Below are positions 1 through 8,988 of a stretch of 16,864 bases of DNA, piece after piece (the stretch's first letter is position 1; each line of letters opens with the position of its first letter). The DNA lies in the NCBI GenBank assembly GCA_002402315.1, contig DHFP01000143.1, positions 207 through 17,070 on the forward strand, read 5' to 3'. The notes under the pieces were generated by a model that was not told where the DNA came from, did not search any database, and worked only from the letters and a program-made list of their open reading frames with translations. The position numbers and the translations under genes were made by a program. This stretch comes from Clostridiales bacterium UBA4821. GTDB lineage: Bacteria > Bacillota > Clostridia > Acetivibrionales > UBA4821.

Positions 1-679
1 AACTGCTGAAATGTGTAAAATGATGGAAAACACCTATCGCGATGTCAATATCGCTTTGGCGAATGAGCTGGCTATCATCTGTGAGAAGGCAGGAATTAAT
101 GCCTGGGAAGTTATTCAGCTCTGCAATAAACATCCCCGCGTCAATATCCATCAACCAGGTCCGGGTGTTGGCGGACATTGCATTGCGGTGGATCCATGGT
201 TTATTGTCGAAAAATACCCTGAAGAAACGCAAATTATTTCATTGGCCCGTCGAACCAATGACGCAATGCCTGAGTATGTTGCCGGGAAAATCGATTATAT
301 CCTTCGGGATATTGCCGGTAAGAAAAAAATTACGATTCTTGGCATAACGTATAAGCCGGATGTTGATGATGTGAGAGCAAGCCCTATTATTTATCTGATA
401 GAGTTGTTGAAGCAGCGGGAGGATTACGACATTAGCATCGTCGATCCCTTTGTAAAAGATGGCGAATACGAAACAGTGGAACTATTACCTGCAGTCAGGG
501 AAAGCGATCTGGTTCTGATCGGTGTGAACCACAAGGAATTTGCATCGGTTGACTTTAGAGCCATTTATTCGGTCATGCGGAACAAGAATCTGTTGGATAC
601 CCGGAATTCCCTGAATGGTGACGAGTTGGAACGGCTGGGGTTCCATTATTTCCTCCTGGGTGGGGGGCGTCATTCATGA
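1..679 (+). CDS. wecC: UDP-N-acetyl-D-mannosamine dehydrogenase, C-terminal part (5' end outside window)
   Basis: NAD-dependent enzyme expected to oxidise UDP-ManNAc to UDP-ManNAcA (or a similar UDP-sugar to its uronate), supplying an acidic sugar for the polysaccharide. The reading frame is already open at the first base, so the N-terminal Rossmann domain lies outside the window. What remains starts in the central dimerisation helix (ENTYRDVNIALANELAII). It continues through HPRVNIHQPGPGVGGHCIAV, whose GGHC cysteine is the catalytic nucleophile of the UDP-glucose/GDP-mannose dehydrogenase family, and ends with the C-terminal UDP-binding domain (GITYKPDVDDVRASP). The HPRVNI.QPGPGVGGHCIAVDPWFIV stretch matches what I know of WecC rather than UDP-glucose dehydrogenases. 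The frame ends in TGA 25 bases before the next gene, consistent with one operon. Family is near certain; the exact substrate is inferred. Confidence 0.9.
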   Translation, partial: TAEMCKMMENTYRDVNIALANELAIICEKAGINAWEVIQLCNKHPRVNIHQPGPGVGGHCIAVDPWFIVEKYPEETQIISLARRTNDAMPEYVAGKIDYILRDIAGKKKITILGITYKPDVDDVRASPIIYLIELLKQREDYDISIVDPFVKDGEYETVELLPAVRESDLVLIGVNHKEFASVDFRAIYSVMRNKNLLDTRNSLNGDELERLGFHYFLLGGGRHS

Positions 680-704
680 GACTGGGGGAGAAAAATGTGA
701 TTAT

Positions 705-2693
705 ATGGATTTGCTAAAGCTACTAAGGGATCCACAGTTTAAGTGGAGCAATGTAAGAATGTGGAGAGCCCTTGCGAGAAAATTACGAAACAAGATTCGC
801 CTTATTGTTTTGGGGCGGTTTGACAAATTGCTGTATCTAACATGGCGGAATATGAAGTTCAGTCATTTTATCGTTAAAATGAATATTTTTGATGGCTTTG
901 AGAACAGGGTGGGGATACTGCAACGTTTGAAAGCCCACAACTCATATAGTTCGCGGGTTTTAGAACAAGCAGAAAAGATTATCAATCATCGTTTCAACCT
1001 GCTCGGGAGCGGTGAGGTAGATCTTGGAAGAAATATCGATTGGCATTGTGATTTTAAGTCAGGATACCAATGGTCCAGAAAATACTACCAACTAATTAAA
1101 ATGGATAACTCACGCAATGCTAACCTCCAAAACAAGATTGATACCAAGGTGCCGTGGGAACTATCGCGGCTTCAACATTTGGTTGTATTAGGGCAAGCTT
1201 ATTGGCTGAGCGGCGATGAAAAATATACGCGGGAATTTATGGATGAAATCAATAGCTGGATTGAAGAAAACCCTCCTGAAATTGGTACCAACTGGGTTTG
1301 CAGTATGGATATCTCCTTGCGGGTGGTTAGCTTGATCATTGCCTATTTCTTTTTTCGGTCATCTTCTGTTGTGGAAAAGAGCTTTTGGGATCGCTACTTT
1401 ACATTATTGTACTATTCAGGTGTTCACATTGAGCAAAACCAGGAAGTACGTTATGATGGCTTCAGAAACAACCATCATCTTGTAAATTGCGCGGCTATGA
1501 TTTGGCTGGGTTTATTTTTTGGCCGGTATAACAGAAAAACAACTCGTTGGATGAAAAACGGAATGGCTGATCTGTGTATGGAAATGGATTACCAGGTGAA
1601 TCCTGACGGTGGCAGTTTCGAAGGTTCTATATCCTACCATCATTTAGCCCTGGAAACGTTTTTAATTACCACTATTCTTGCCGAAAAAAATGGCTTATTC
1701 TTCCCTTCGACCTATAAACATCGTCTAGAAAAAATGTGTGAGTTCAGCATGCATTATACCAAGCATAATGGATTGACACCACAATTTGGCGATACTGACG
1801 ATGGAAGGTTTTGCATACTCAGCGGATACGGAATAGACGATATGCGTGATCACCGGAGCATTTTGGGGGTCGCAGGGGAATACTTTCATCGTAATGATTT
1901 TCGGGCATCGACTGTGGATGAGTATTTGGACTGCCTATGGCTTTTCGGACATTACGAGAAACTTAAAAATACGGCGGCATCGTATCCGGAATTGGTGGGG
2001 TATCCGGATACAGGCTTTTATATTATCCGGAACAATGAAGTATTTTTGATGCTCAAGTGCGGCGGGATCGGACAAAAAAATAATGGTGGTCATGATCATA
2101 ATGATCAATTGAGCTTTGAACTCACTATTGATGGCGTAGATCTTATAATTGATCCGGGGTCTTATGTTTACACAATGGATAAGGATTTAAGGCAATTGTT
2201 CAGGTCGACGAAGTACCACAACGTTTCTCAGATAGGAAATTTGGAGCAAAACATAATAAAAAATCAAACAATAAAAGATTTATTTACCATGTATAGTTCA
2301 AATCCTGGAATTTGCACTTATTTTGATAAAACATTGACAGGCAACATATGTTTCTTGGGGCATATTACGATTGCAGGGGCGGAGATACAATATATACGCT
2401 CTGTTGATTTGAATCACTCTGATAAGTTGATTAATATCGTGGACACCTTTAAAGGTACGGAAGAAGAAGGAACTTGCAGATTACATCTTGCCAAGGATGT
2501 GCAAGTGCAATATTTGACTGATAATACTGTTGAAATTAATTATGACAATGTCTATGCAAGAATTAAGGCGGAGATGCCGATACGAATCGAGCCCGGTATG
2601 GTATCGCCTGGTTATGGAATAAAAGATGATTCTATAATTCTAAGTTGGAATTTTCTGTGTCAAACAAATTTTAAAATCTATTATGATGGATGA
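705..2693 (+). CDS. Heparinase II/III family protein (polysaccharide lyase-like)
   Basis: Expected to cleave or trim a uronic-acid-containing polysaccharide by beta-elimination; such genes are common inside EPS operons. With the ATG at 705 the protein has 662 residues. The N-terminal alpha/alpha-toroid region carries NNHH at about residues 255-258 and GGSFEGSISYHHLALE near residue 305. The C-terminal beta-sandwich (Hepar_II_III_C type) begins with GGHDHNDQLSFEL at about 461-473, followed by IIDPGSYVYT and LFRSTKYHNV, which hold the conserved His/Tyr region. No signal peptide is visible, so export or a cytoplasmic role is unclear. The frame is open back to 615, but the upstream part overlaps wecC and reads as non-protein. 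The GGGGGAG at 684-690 lies 14 bases before the ATG, a long spacing, so the start is moderately sure. Confidence 0.85.
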   Translation: MDLLKLLRDPQFKWSNVRMWRALARKLRNKIRLIVLGRFDKLLYLTWRNMKFSHFIVKMNIFDGFENRVGILQRLKAHNSYSSRVLEQAEKIINHRFNLLGSGEVDLGRNIDWHCDFKSGYQWSRKYYQLIKMDNSRNANLQNKIDTKVPWELSRLQHLVVLGQAYWLSGDEKYTREFMDEINSWIEENPPEIGTNWVCSMDISLRVVSLIIAYFFFRSSSVVEKSFWDRYFTLLYYSGVHIEQNQEVRYDGFRNNHHLVNCAAMIWLGLFFGRYNRKTTRWMKNGMADLCMEMDYQVNPDGGSFEGSISYHHLALETFLITTILAEKNGLFFPSTYKHRLEKMCEFSMHYTKHNGLTPQFGDTDDGRFCILSGYGIDDMRDHRSILGVAGEYFHRNDFRASTVDEYLDCLWLFGHYEKLKNTAASYPELVGYPDTGFYIIRNNEVFLMLKCGGIGQKNNGGHDHNDQLSFELTIDGVDLIIDPGSYVYTMDKDLRQLFRSTKYHNVSQIGNLEQNIIKNQTIKDLFTMYSSNPGICTYFDKTLTGNICFLGHITIAGAEIQYIRSVDLNHSDKLINIVDTFKGTEEEGTCRLHLAKDVQVQYLTDNTVEINYDNVYARIKAEMPIRIEPGMVSPGYGIKDDSIILSWNFLCQTNFKIYYDG

Positions 2694-2751
2694 GAACAGA
2701 TGCATGGGTGTGCCGAATGCCACTCGGTTTTCGGGTGTCCCTGATAAACTT

Positions 2752-2757
2752 GGAGGT
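2752..2757 (+). promoter_or_regulatory. Ribosome binding site that fixes a TTG start at 2764
   Basis: GGAGGT lies six bases before a TTG codon at 2764. The frame is open upstream to an ATG at 2683, but that stretch has no good ribosome site, overlaps the previous gene and encodes nothing family-like. The glycosyltransferase fold starts directly after the TTG (RVDIMGPYPPPRGGVSVH). Confidence 0.75.
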
Positions 2758-2763
2758 ATTCTT

Positions 2764-3816
2764 TTGAGAGTTGACATAATGGGTCCCTATCCACCTCCAA
2801 GAGGTGGAGTATCTGTTCATATAAAGAGATTAGAAGATGAATTACATAATCATGGATTAACGGTCAAGATTATTAATACCAATATGATAGAAAATAGTTG
2901 TGGATGGATAAAAAGGAAGCTGATTTACCTCAAGTGGTTGCTTAAGATTTTAATAAGTACTCGCACGGATATTATACACATTCACGGAGGGAGTTTGGAG
3001 AAACGGGCACTTGTTGTTTTTATAGCTGGATTATATAAAATTAAAACTGTCGTGAGTATTCACAGCCTGCGCGATGAATTCGCTCAAATGAATTTTCGGC
3101 AAAGATTTCTTCTGTCATATATAGTAAATCATACTAATCATATTATTGCCGCCGGCGAAAACGAAAGAGACAAGTTGGTTAAGTGGTTCCATTGTGATAC
3201 ACGATTGTGTGTCATCCCAGCCTATATTCCACCCAAAAGGGTCGAAGCAAGGTTGCCGGTGCAGTTAGCTGAGTTTCTTCGAAGTCATAAGTTTATCATC
3301 TCTGCTAATGCTTCCAACATGGATTTTTATAAAGGTCAGGATACCTATGGGCTGGATATGCTTGTTGAGTTGTGCGGACGCTTAAGTTTTCAAATGGATG
3401 TAGGATTCGTTTATTGCCTTACGCGCTTAACGAATAAGGGCTATTTTGAAAATATTAGGGCAAGAATCAAAGAACTAAAAATTGAAAACTCATTTTTGAT
3501 TGTAATGGATAATATAGAATTCTGGCCTGTTTTAGAAAATACTCATATCTTCATTAGACCGACATGCACGGACAGTTATGGTGTTTCTGTCGCGGAAGCG
3601 CTAACCCTCGGGATTCCCAGCATTGCCAGCGATGTCTGCAATAGACCGGAAGGAGCTTTGCTGTTTCAAAATAGGGACGGCGAAGATTTATATAATAAAG
3701 TCTGTGCTATTATTAGGAATTATGATCAATACAGAGACAGTATCAAGCATTTAGAAATAAAAAATTGTGCTCCGGAAATTCTAAGAATTTATCTGGAATT
3801 GGTTGGTAAGTTGTAA
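2764..3816 (+). CDS. Glycosyltransferase family 4 (GT-B fold)
   Basis: Cytoplasmic glycosyltransferase expected to add one sugar to the lipid-linked repeat unit. The 350-residue protein opens with a first beta strand and the loop GPYPPPRGGVSVHIKRL, the acceptor-side N-terminal signature of GT4 enzymes. DIIHIHGGSLEKRALV follows, as usual for the family. The C-terminal nucleotide-sugar domain contains RPTCTDSYGVSVAEALTLG, the E/D-x7-E motif region, and GIPSIASDVCNRPEGALLF. The start is the TTG at 2764, set by a strong ribosome site (see the separate entry). It lies 70 bases after the lyase gene and 20 before the flippase gene. Donor and acceptor cannot be read from the sequence. Confidence 0.85.
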   Translation: MRVDIMGPYPPPRGGVSVHIKRLEDELHNHGLTVKIINTNMIENSCGWIKRKLIYLKWLLKILISTRTDIIHIHGGSLEKRALVVFIAGLYKIKTVVSIHSLRDEFAQMNFRQRFLLSYIVNHTNHIIAAGENERDKLVKWFHCDTRLCVIPAYIPPKRVEARLPVQLAEFLRSHKFIISANASNMDFYKGQDTYGLDMLVELCGRLSFQMDVGFVYCLTRLTNKGYFENIRARIKELKIENSFLIVMDNIEFWPVLENTHIFIRPTCTDSYGVSVAEALTLGIPSIASDVCNRPEGALLFQNRDGEDLYNKVCAIIRNYDQYRDSIKHLEIKNCAPEILRIYLELVGKL

Positions 3817-3836
3817 TACAATAATAAGGGTGGAAT

Positions 3837-5321
3837 TTGGCTTATTGTATGGAGACAAAAAGACTGGCAAAACACAGTTTAATTTATAGCGGCACATCTA
3901 TTCTGACTCAGGCCGTTACCCTGCTGTTGGTGCCTGTATTTACCAAATACATGAGTCAGGAAGAATTCGGTCAGTATAACTTATTAATTTCCGTACAGTC
4001 TTTGCTGGCTATCTTCATAACGATGGGTATCTATTCCGGCATGACCAGGTTTATCAATGAATTTGAAGATAAGAACAAAACCAAAAACATTGTTTTTACC
4101 TTTTCGATGGCCTGGGGATTATTAATATGTCTGCTTTCTCTCTCTTATGGAGATTTAATTTATAGAATGGTATTTCCCTTTGAAAGCGGCGGAGGCTATT
4201 ATATCAATTTTCTTGTTATCAGCTCTGTGCTTTTGTGCTTAATTAGCATATACAACTCTTACTTTATTATGCTCTTCAAGCCAGGACTTGTGAGCGCTAT
4301 TAATCTGGTGCGAGCAATATTTATACTGTTGTTCTCAGCTTACTTTATTATAATCGAAAAGGACGGATTATATGGCGCTTTAGAGGCACAATTGTATGCC
4401 TATGCAGTGATTTTGGCCGGATTAATGTTATATGACAGAAATAATATCAGGATTGTATTTAGTTGGCCAGAATTTAAAATGATGTTAAATTATAGTCTGG
4501 GTTTGATACCTGGTCAGGCTTCAGCCTGGGTATATACTTTGATAGACCGTTATTTTATCAATGCCATGATGGGATTGCAGCAAGTAGCGATATATTCAAT
4601 GGGATATAAGCTTGGAATGATGATGGAGCCGATTCTTATTTCACCTTTTAAAGCGGTATTTACATCTTTTAAATATAAGGTGTACAAGGCAGATGATGCC
4701 CCGGAAAAGTTTAGAGAAATCTATGTTTATTACAACTGCATCGGCTGGTTTTGCGTTCTTGGATTTTCAGTGTTCGCCAAGCCTGCCATAGATTTGCTGT
4801 CAACCTCAGAGTATGCCGATTCATTCATGGTGGTTCCCTTAATTGTTTTTTCCTACTTCTTATATGGTCTTGGTGAGTTCTACTCACTGGGTATACATAT
4901 TGAGAATAAATCGTTACTTGATTCTTTGATACTTGGCATTGGGGCCGGAAGTAATATTCTAATGAATATAGGATTAATACCTGAATTCGGCATAATGGGT
5001 GCGGCGCTGGCTACAATAATGAGTTATTTGATTATGAACATAATTTATTATTTTGTTGGCAAGAGATACTTTGATATTGGACTGCGTTATCTCGAACCGT
5101 ACAAATTTGGCGTCGTTGTTTTAGGACTGTACGGATTTTACTTTTCAATATGCAGCAGGATAAATAATTTATTTTTAGAGATGTTTTTTTCGTCATTAAT
5201 TTGTCTGCTATTCATCCTTATTAGTGTTGTAAGTGGCTTAATACCACGAGAGACAGCTAAGATTGCGTTTTCACAACTTGCCAAGATAACCGGGCTGGCG
5301 AAGTCTCCTGGGAATATTTAG
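3837..5321 (+). CDS. Wzx-type polysaccharide flippase (PST/MATE-like, oligosaccharide-lipid translocase)
   Basis: Integral membrane protein expected to flip the undecaprenyl-linked repeat unit across the cytoplasmic membrane. The 494-residue protein has the length and hydrophobic layout of PST transporters with about 12-14 membrane helices. It opens with the family-typical amphipathic start and first helix (AKHSLIYSGTSILTQAVTLL), then LLVPVFTKYMSQEEFGQYNL, a hallmark of RfbX/Wzx proteins. Mid-protein it has LIPGQASAWVYTLIDRYFIN, also typical. Start choice is open: TTG at 3837 sits very close to the AAGGGTGGA ribosome site, and ATG at 3849 is four codons further on. Neighbouring glycosyltransferases and the polymerase support the role. 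The gene symbol is left blank because flippases are named by locus. Confidence 0.88.
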   Translation: MAYCMETKRLAKHSLIYSGTSILTQAVTLLLVPVFTKYMSQEEFGQYNLLISVQSLLAIFITMGIYSGMTRFINEFEDKNKTKNIVFTFSMAWGLLICLLSLSYGDLIYRMVFPFESGGGYYINFLVISSVLLCLISIYNSYFIMLFKPGLVSAINLVRAIFILLFSAYFIIIEKDGLYGALEAQLYAYAVILAGLMLYDRNNIRIVFSWPEFKMMLNYSLGLIPGQASAWVYTLIDRYFINAMMGLQQVAIYSMGYKLGMMMEPILISPFKAVFTSFKYKVYKADDAPEKFREIYVYYNCIGWFCVLGFSVFAKPAIDLLSTSEYADSFMVVPLIVFSYFLYGLGEFYSLGIHIENKSLLDSLILGIGAGSNILMNIGLIPEFGIMGAALATIMSYLIMNIIYYFVGKRYFDIGLRYLEPYKFGVVVLGLYGFYFSICSRINNLFLEMFFSSLICLLFILISVVSGLIPRETAKIAFSQLAKITGLAKSPGNI

Positions 5322-5350
5322 CCAGTAAGCAGCAGTATTCGGAGGATACC

Positions 5351-6553
5351 ATGAAGGCTGAAATCTGCAAATGGTACCGGGATACCCTGGCGCCGGTAGT
5401 ATTCATGATCGATGATTTTGCCAATGTCTGGATTGATACCAATGGCAACGGCGTTATTGATCATGGAGAGGATTGGGGTTTTGCCGGGAGAGGGCCGGGT
5501 TCGTCGTTAGTCTTTCTGGAAGAAAAGTTGCTCAAAGATTTTCCCCAAGTAAAAGTTACGTTCTTTGTTCCGGTTGGGATAAGGTCGGGCGTCATAGAGA
5601 ATCCCTCCATTTCGTTTGTTTCAGAAAAGATTAACTCTGATCCTGAAACGAAGGCTTTTTTTAGATCCGTTGGAGACAATCCACGCTATGAAGTGGCTTA
5701 TCATGGAACTAACCATGGTAAACCGGGGCAAGAAGCGAGAGATTTTATTCAGGAATGGGATACTTTTGACAGTCTGGAGCAAGCGAAGGAAGTTATTAAT
5801 GCAGGCAAAGAGATCTTTAAAGAAGTTTTTAATGTATATCCGGCAGGAGGCAAATACTGCGGGTATGTTTCCAATCGCTTTTCGGACGACAGTATTGATC
5901 AAAGCGGTTTTTTGTGGTGGTGCCGGTATAGTAATGTGGGTTTGTATGAATGTAAAAATTGCGCTATTGGAGGGCAGGATTTCAACCCGCTGTCCAATTT
6001 TGACGTCAAGTACTTTGGCTGCGCCAATGTGGTGGATATTCCAACCACACTCAATGGCTCATTGTTAAGCGGTATTTTAAATCCGGGTGTTTATAATCTG
6101 AAGGGCATTGCTAAGCGAATTTTAAAACCATTTCTAATTAAAATCAGGCTGAAGAAGCTTGACTTCTTGCTTAAAAATCATTTGGTAGTGTGTATTCAAG
6201 AGCATATCGCTCCTTCGCGGGTGGATGGCATGCGGCAGAAACCGAATATCTTCGATGATTTGGACAGCCTGCGGATGATTATGCAGTATCTAAGAAAAAA
6301 GCGGGTTTGGTACTGCACCTGTTCTGAATTGGCACAGTATGTCGTGGCACGGGATGCCACAACAATTGAATCCCATTCCGAAAATAACTTCACTATCCGA
6401 ACGGATTCACCTCGCGCTGTAAATACCACACTGACAATAAGAATCAAAAATGACGGCAACGGTAGAATTATACAACCGGATGGAACGGAAGTGACTGTGC
6501 GTTATCAATTGGCTGATATCAAGGTTATGAATGGAGTTTATAACTTGATATAG
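5351..6553 (+). CDS. Polysaccharide deacetylase-fold (NodB-like) protein with an EF-hand-like insertion
   Basis: Probable metal-dependent carbohydrate esterase that would remove acetyl groups from the polysaccharide or an intermediate. NodB-like features are FMIDDF at residues 18-23 (the DD metal/catalytic motif), then HGTNH at 118-122 (HxxxH metal ligands), and later VVCIQEH, resembling the last motif. Inserted just after the DD motif is DTNGNGVIDHGE (29-40), which fits the calcium-binding loop of EF-hand/dockerin type. The C-terminal ~65 residues look like a small beta domain (NNFTIRTDS... TLTIRIKNDGNG). No signal peptide is seen, so location is uncertain. The GGAGGAT ribosome site at 5341-5347 sits four bases from the ATG. 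An enzyme of the same fold acting on another bond is possible. Confidence 0.72.
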   Translation: MKAEICKWYRDTLAPVVFMIDDFANVWIDTNGNGVIDHGEDWGFAGRGPGSSLVFLEEKLLKDFPQVKVTFFVPVGIRSGVIENPSISFVSEKINSDPETKAFFRSVGDNPRYEVAYHGTNHGKPGQEARDFIQEWDTFDSLEQAKEVINAGKEIFKEVFNVYPAGGKYCGYVSNRFSDDSIDQSGFLWWCRYSNVGLYECKNCAIGGQDFNPLSNFDVKYFGCANVVDIPTTLNGSLLSGILNPGVYNLKGIAKRILKPFLIKIRLKKLDFLLKNHLVVCIQEHIAPSRVDGMRQKPNIFDDLDSLRMIMQYLRKKRVWYCTCSELAQYVVARDATTIESHSENNFTIRTDSPRAVNTTLTIRIKNDGNGRIIQPDGTEVTVRYQLADIKVMNGVYNLI

Positions 6554-6574
6554 CGGGAGGGTAAACTACTTAAG

Positions 6575-7843
6575 TTGAACATGCAGAATGCAAAGATAAT
6601 TGAATCAGATAAAATAATTGTCGTTCTGTTGCTTTGTACAGCATTTTCGCTTTTTTTATTCTGTGAACCAGCTCGAACCATGCTGAGTCAGAGCAAAATT
6701 AATATGTCATATAATCTTCTATTTATTATTTTCGGCACAATGACAGTCGCCTATCTTCTGCTTAAAGAATTTGTGGACATCAGGATCGTTCTAGTAACTT
6801 TTGCCTTTACAGGTGTTGCTTCAATTAGCATTATAGCAACCGGGAATACCTTCTCTGGACAGTGGCTAAAAGTTATGGCGGCAATGATAATTCCTTTCCT
6901 GATGACTGGATTTAGATTGCCTGAGTCGGTATTTGAAACTTTTATGAGAAGATTTATTAAGTCAGTAAATGTTGTATGTCTTATTTTGGTCGTCATAGGT
7001 ATTTTTGATTATTTATCTGGGGCTGCGATTCAAACGTATTTTGCGACACACCATATCTTTGATAATGAGTTCGCACATTTGGTTCTGTTAGAACGGTCAT
7101 ATGGCATTTATAGGTACTATTCTTTTTTAGGACATCCGCTCACGAATGCCTGGTATTTGTTAATGTTTTATGTGCTCAATATTTTACATGACCGGTACTT
7201 TAAAGAGATGCTTAATGAATATATATTAACCTTGATCACATTGATCGGATTGGTTTTATGTGGTAGCAGGACAGCGTTGGTTATTGGCCTTTTGATGTTT
7301 GTTTTCTTAAATAACAGAAGGCATAAAGTTCCCTACGTTTTATTATTATCAACACTGAGTGCAGGAATTGCCTTGACACCAATGTTCCAAAATAATTTAA
7401 TGAAGCGGTTTGTGATTGGTATGCATTCTGGTGATTTCAGTGAGGGGAGAAATGAGGCATCATCCAGGGTATTTAATAATATTGTAAAACAGCCGTCATT
7501 TTTTACTGGGGGGGGCGTATCGTATTCTCGGGAAGTTACCTTGAGTATGGGAGGTTTCATTAAAAGTTTCGAATACCCTTTTATGATGTTTGTCTATGAC
7601 TGGGGAATTATAGGTACAATTCTGATTTATATACTCATATTGCTAATTCCGGCTTTGATTTTTTTGAAAAACAAAAACTATTTTCTGTTAATATTTTTAT
7701 TTGCAATATCACTATACATGAATGGATCTAACGATATTTCAAATTACTCCGATGTAATGGGACAACTTTGTTTTTTTATAATGATTATGGTGAATATGTC
7801 ATATCTGATCAAAATTAAACGGAAAAAGTGTGAGGAAGTATGA
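6575..7843 (+). CDS. Wzy-like polysaccharide polymerase / O-antigen ligase family membrane protein
   Basis: A 422-residue, strongly hydrophobic protein with about ten to twelve predicted membrane helices by eye and a longer, more polar loop between about residues 150 and 190 (LLERSYGIYRYYSFLGHPLT). That loop and the following LCGSRTALVIGLLMF (the SRT/A region common in Wzy/WaaL proteins) suggest a Wzy-type polymerase joining repeat units at the outer face of the membrane. These families are recognised mostly by topology and context, so identity rests on the adjacent flippase and glycosyltransferases. The start is TTG at 6575 or ATG at 6581; GGGAGGG at 6555-6561 is rather far from both. The stop overlaps the next ATG (ATGA), implying translational coupling. 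Confidence 0.75.
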   Translation: MNMQNAKIIESDKIIVVLLLCTAFSLFLFCEPARTMLSQSKINMSYNLLFIIFGTMTVAYLLLKEFVDIRIVLVTFAFTGVASISIIATGNTFSGQWLKVMAAMIIPFLMTGFRLPESVFETFMRRFIKSVNVVCLILVVIGIFDYLSGAAIQTYFATHHIFDNEFAHLVLLERSYGIYRYYSFLGHPLTNAWYLLMFYVLNILHDRYFKEMLNEYILTLITLIGLVLCGSRTALVIGLLMFVFLNNRRHKVPYVLLLSTLSAGIALTPMFQNNLMKRFVIGMHSGDFSEGRNEASSRVFNNIVKQPSFFTGGGVSYSREVTLSMGGFIKSFEYPFMMFVYDWGIIGTILIYILILLIPALIFLKNKNYFLLIFLFAISLYMNGSNDISNYSDVMGQLCFFIMIMVNMSYLIKIKRKKCEEV

Positions 7844-8973
7844 AAAAAGTAATCATGTGTGATTTTGCAGATTATAACTCACCGATTTTTAGACTGGCTA
7901 ATTATCATTATTGTAACTGTTTTGTTAAGGATGGTTACGAAGCGTTGTGGGTGTCCGACGCTTTCAATCATCTGATCTATTTCAAAGATAAGAAAGATTT
8001 CTATTTTAAAAAAAATATTTCATCGCCAGAACGTCATCAGCTGGTTGAGCATGTATACGGGTTTGCCCCCTATTCACTATGGCTCTATGGCAACTATCCA
8101 TTTTGTAAAGATCCAAAAATACTTTTTCGCTTTGAAAAATACGTCATACCAAACATTAGGGACAGTATGAAAAAAATGGATTTCATCAATGCAGATGTAC
8201 TCTGGATATCTAATCCTAAAGCCTGCTGGTTAGTAAATGTGGTTAATTATAAGAAACTAGTTTATCGGATTGCTGATGACTATAGAGAATTTGCCAGATT
8301 CCCAAATGTTGCAATGATTGATGAAATGATGATAAAAAAGGCAGATTATGTAATCATTTCATCAAGTACACTTGAACAGCATGTGCTTGAACATGGGAAA
8401 ACTCCGCTTGTTCTCAGTAATGGTGTTGAGTTTGAACATTTTAATAATCGTGGTATAGAGCGCCCGAAGGAATATCAGAAGCAAGATCACAAGAAAATCG
8501 TGTATGTCGGTGCATTAAGACACTGGTTTGATACGGAACTGATTGAAAAAATTGCAAAACAGGTCGATGCGGACATTTTTCTGATCGGTAAATGTGAGAC
8601 AGACTTATCCGGATTGGAAAAATACGATAATATCCATATTCTTGGTGCACGGAGTTATGATCTTCTCCCAGGTTATTTACAGTATGCAGACGTTGCGCTG
8701 GTTCCATTTCACAAAACGGTTTTGACTAATTCCATCAGCCCGATCAAACTCTATGAGTATTGTTCGGCAGGCATTGCTGTGGTGTCTACTAATCTGACTG
8801 AAACGGCTAAACTGAATGCTCCGGTTTGGATTGCTGAGAATCATGAGGCATTTATTGCCGGTGTTAGGCATTATCTTACTCAAGGGTATGATCGTTCATT
8901 GTTGACTGAATATGGGCGACTCAATTCCTGGGATAGCCGTTATGAACGAATGAAGCGGATATGTCTAGGATAG
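7840..8973 (+). CDS. GT-B glycosyltransferase, TuaH/GumK-like
   Basis: Cytoplasmic glycosyltransferase of 377 residues, likely adding one sugar of the repeat unit. The order of motifs resembles TuaH-type proteins of teichuronic acid loci and GumK: FRLANYHYCNCFVKDGYEALW near the N-terminus, then DVLWISNP and YRIADDYREFARFP. Next come KKADYVIISSSTLEQHV and LSNGVEFEHF at the domain linker. The C-terminal donor domain has IVYVGALRHWFD, YADVALVPFH and SPIKLYEYCSAGIAVVST, where the SPIKLYEY glutamate is the usual nucleotide-ribose contact. Homology with glucuronosyltransferases would fit an acidic polymer, but donor identity is inference. It overlaps the polymerase gene by four bases and has a GAGGAAG ribosome site inside that gene. 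Confidence 0.8.
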   Translation: MKKVIMCDFADYNSPIFRLANYHYCNCFVKDGYEALWVSDAFNHLIYFKDKKDFYFKKNISSPERHQLVEHVYGFAPYSLWLYGNYPFCKDPKILFRFEKYVIPNIRDSMKKMDFINADVLWISNPKACWLVNVVNYKKLVYRIADDYREFARFPNVAMIDEMMIKKADYVIISSSTLEQHVLEHGKTPLVLSNGVEFEHFNNRGIERPKEYQKQDHKKIVYVGALRHWFDTELIEKIAKQVDADIFLIGKCETDLSGLEKYDNIHILGARSYDLLPGYLQYADVALVPFHKTVLTNSISPIKLYEYCSAGIAVVSTNLTETAKLNAPVWIAENHEAFIAGVRHYLTQGYDRSLLTEYGRLNSWDSRYERMKRICLG

Positions 8974-8988
8974 ACAGGGGGAAGCAGA

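Noticed and set aside
615..704. N-terminal extension of the heparinase II/III gene
   Set aside because: Lies largely inside the wecC end, lacks family character, and a better start exists at 705.
2683..2763. N-terminal extension of the first GT4 gene
   Set aside because: GGAGGT at 2752-2757 points to the TTG at 2764, where the conserved fold begins.
5616..6068. 150-codon open frame on the plus strand
   Set aside because: Out-of-frame shadow of the deacetylase-fold gene, whose own frame holds conserved motifs.
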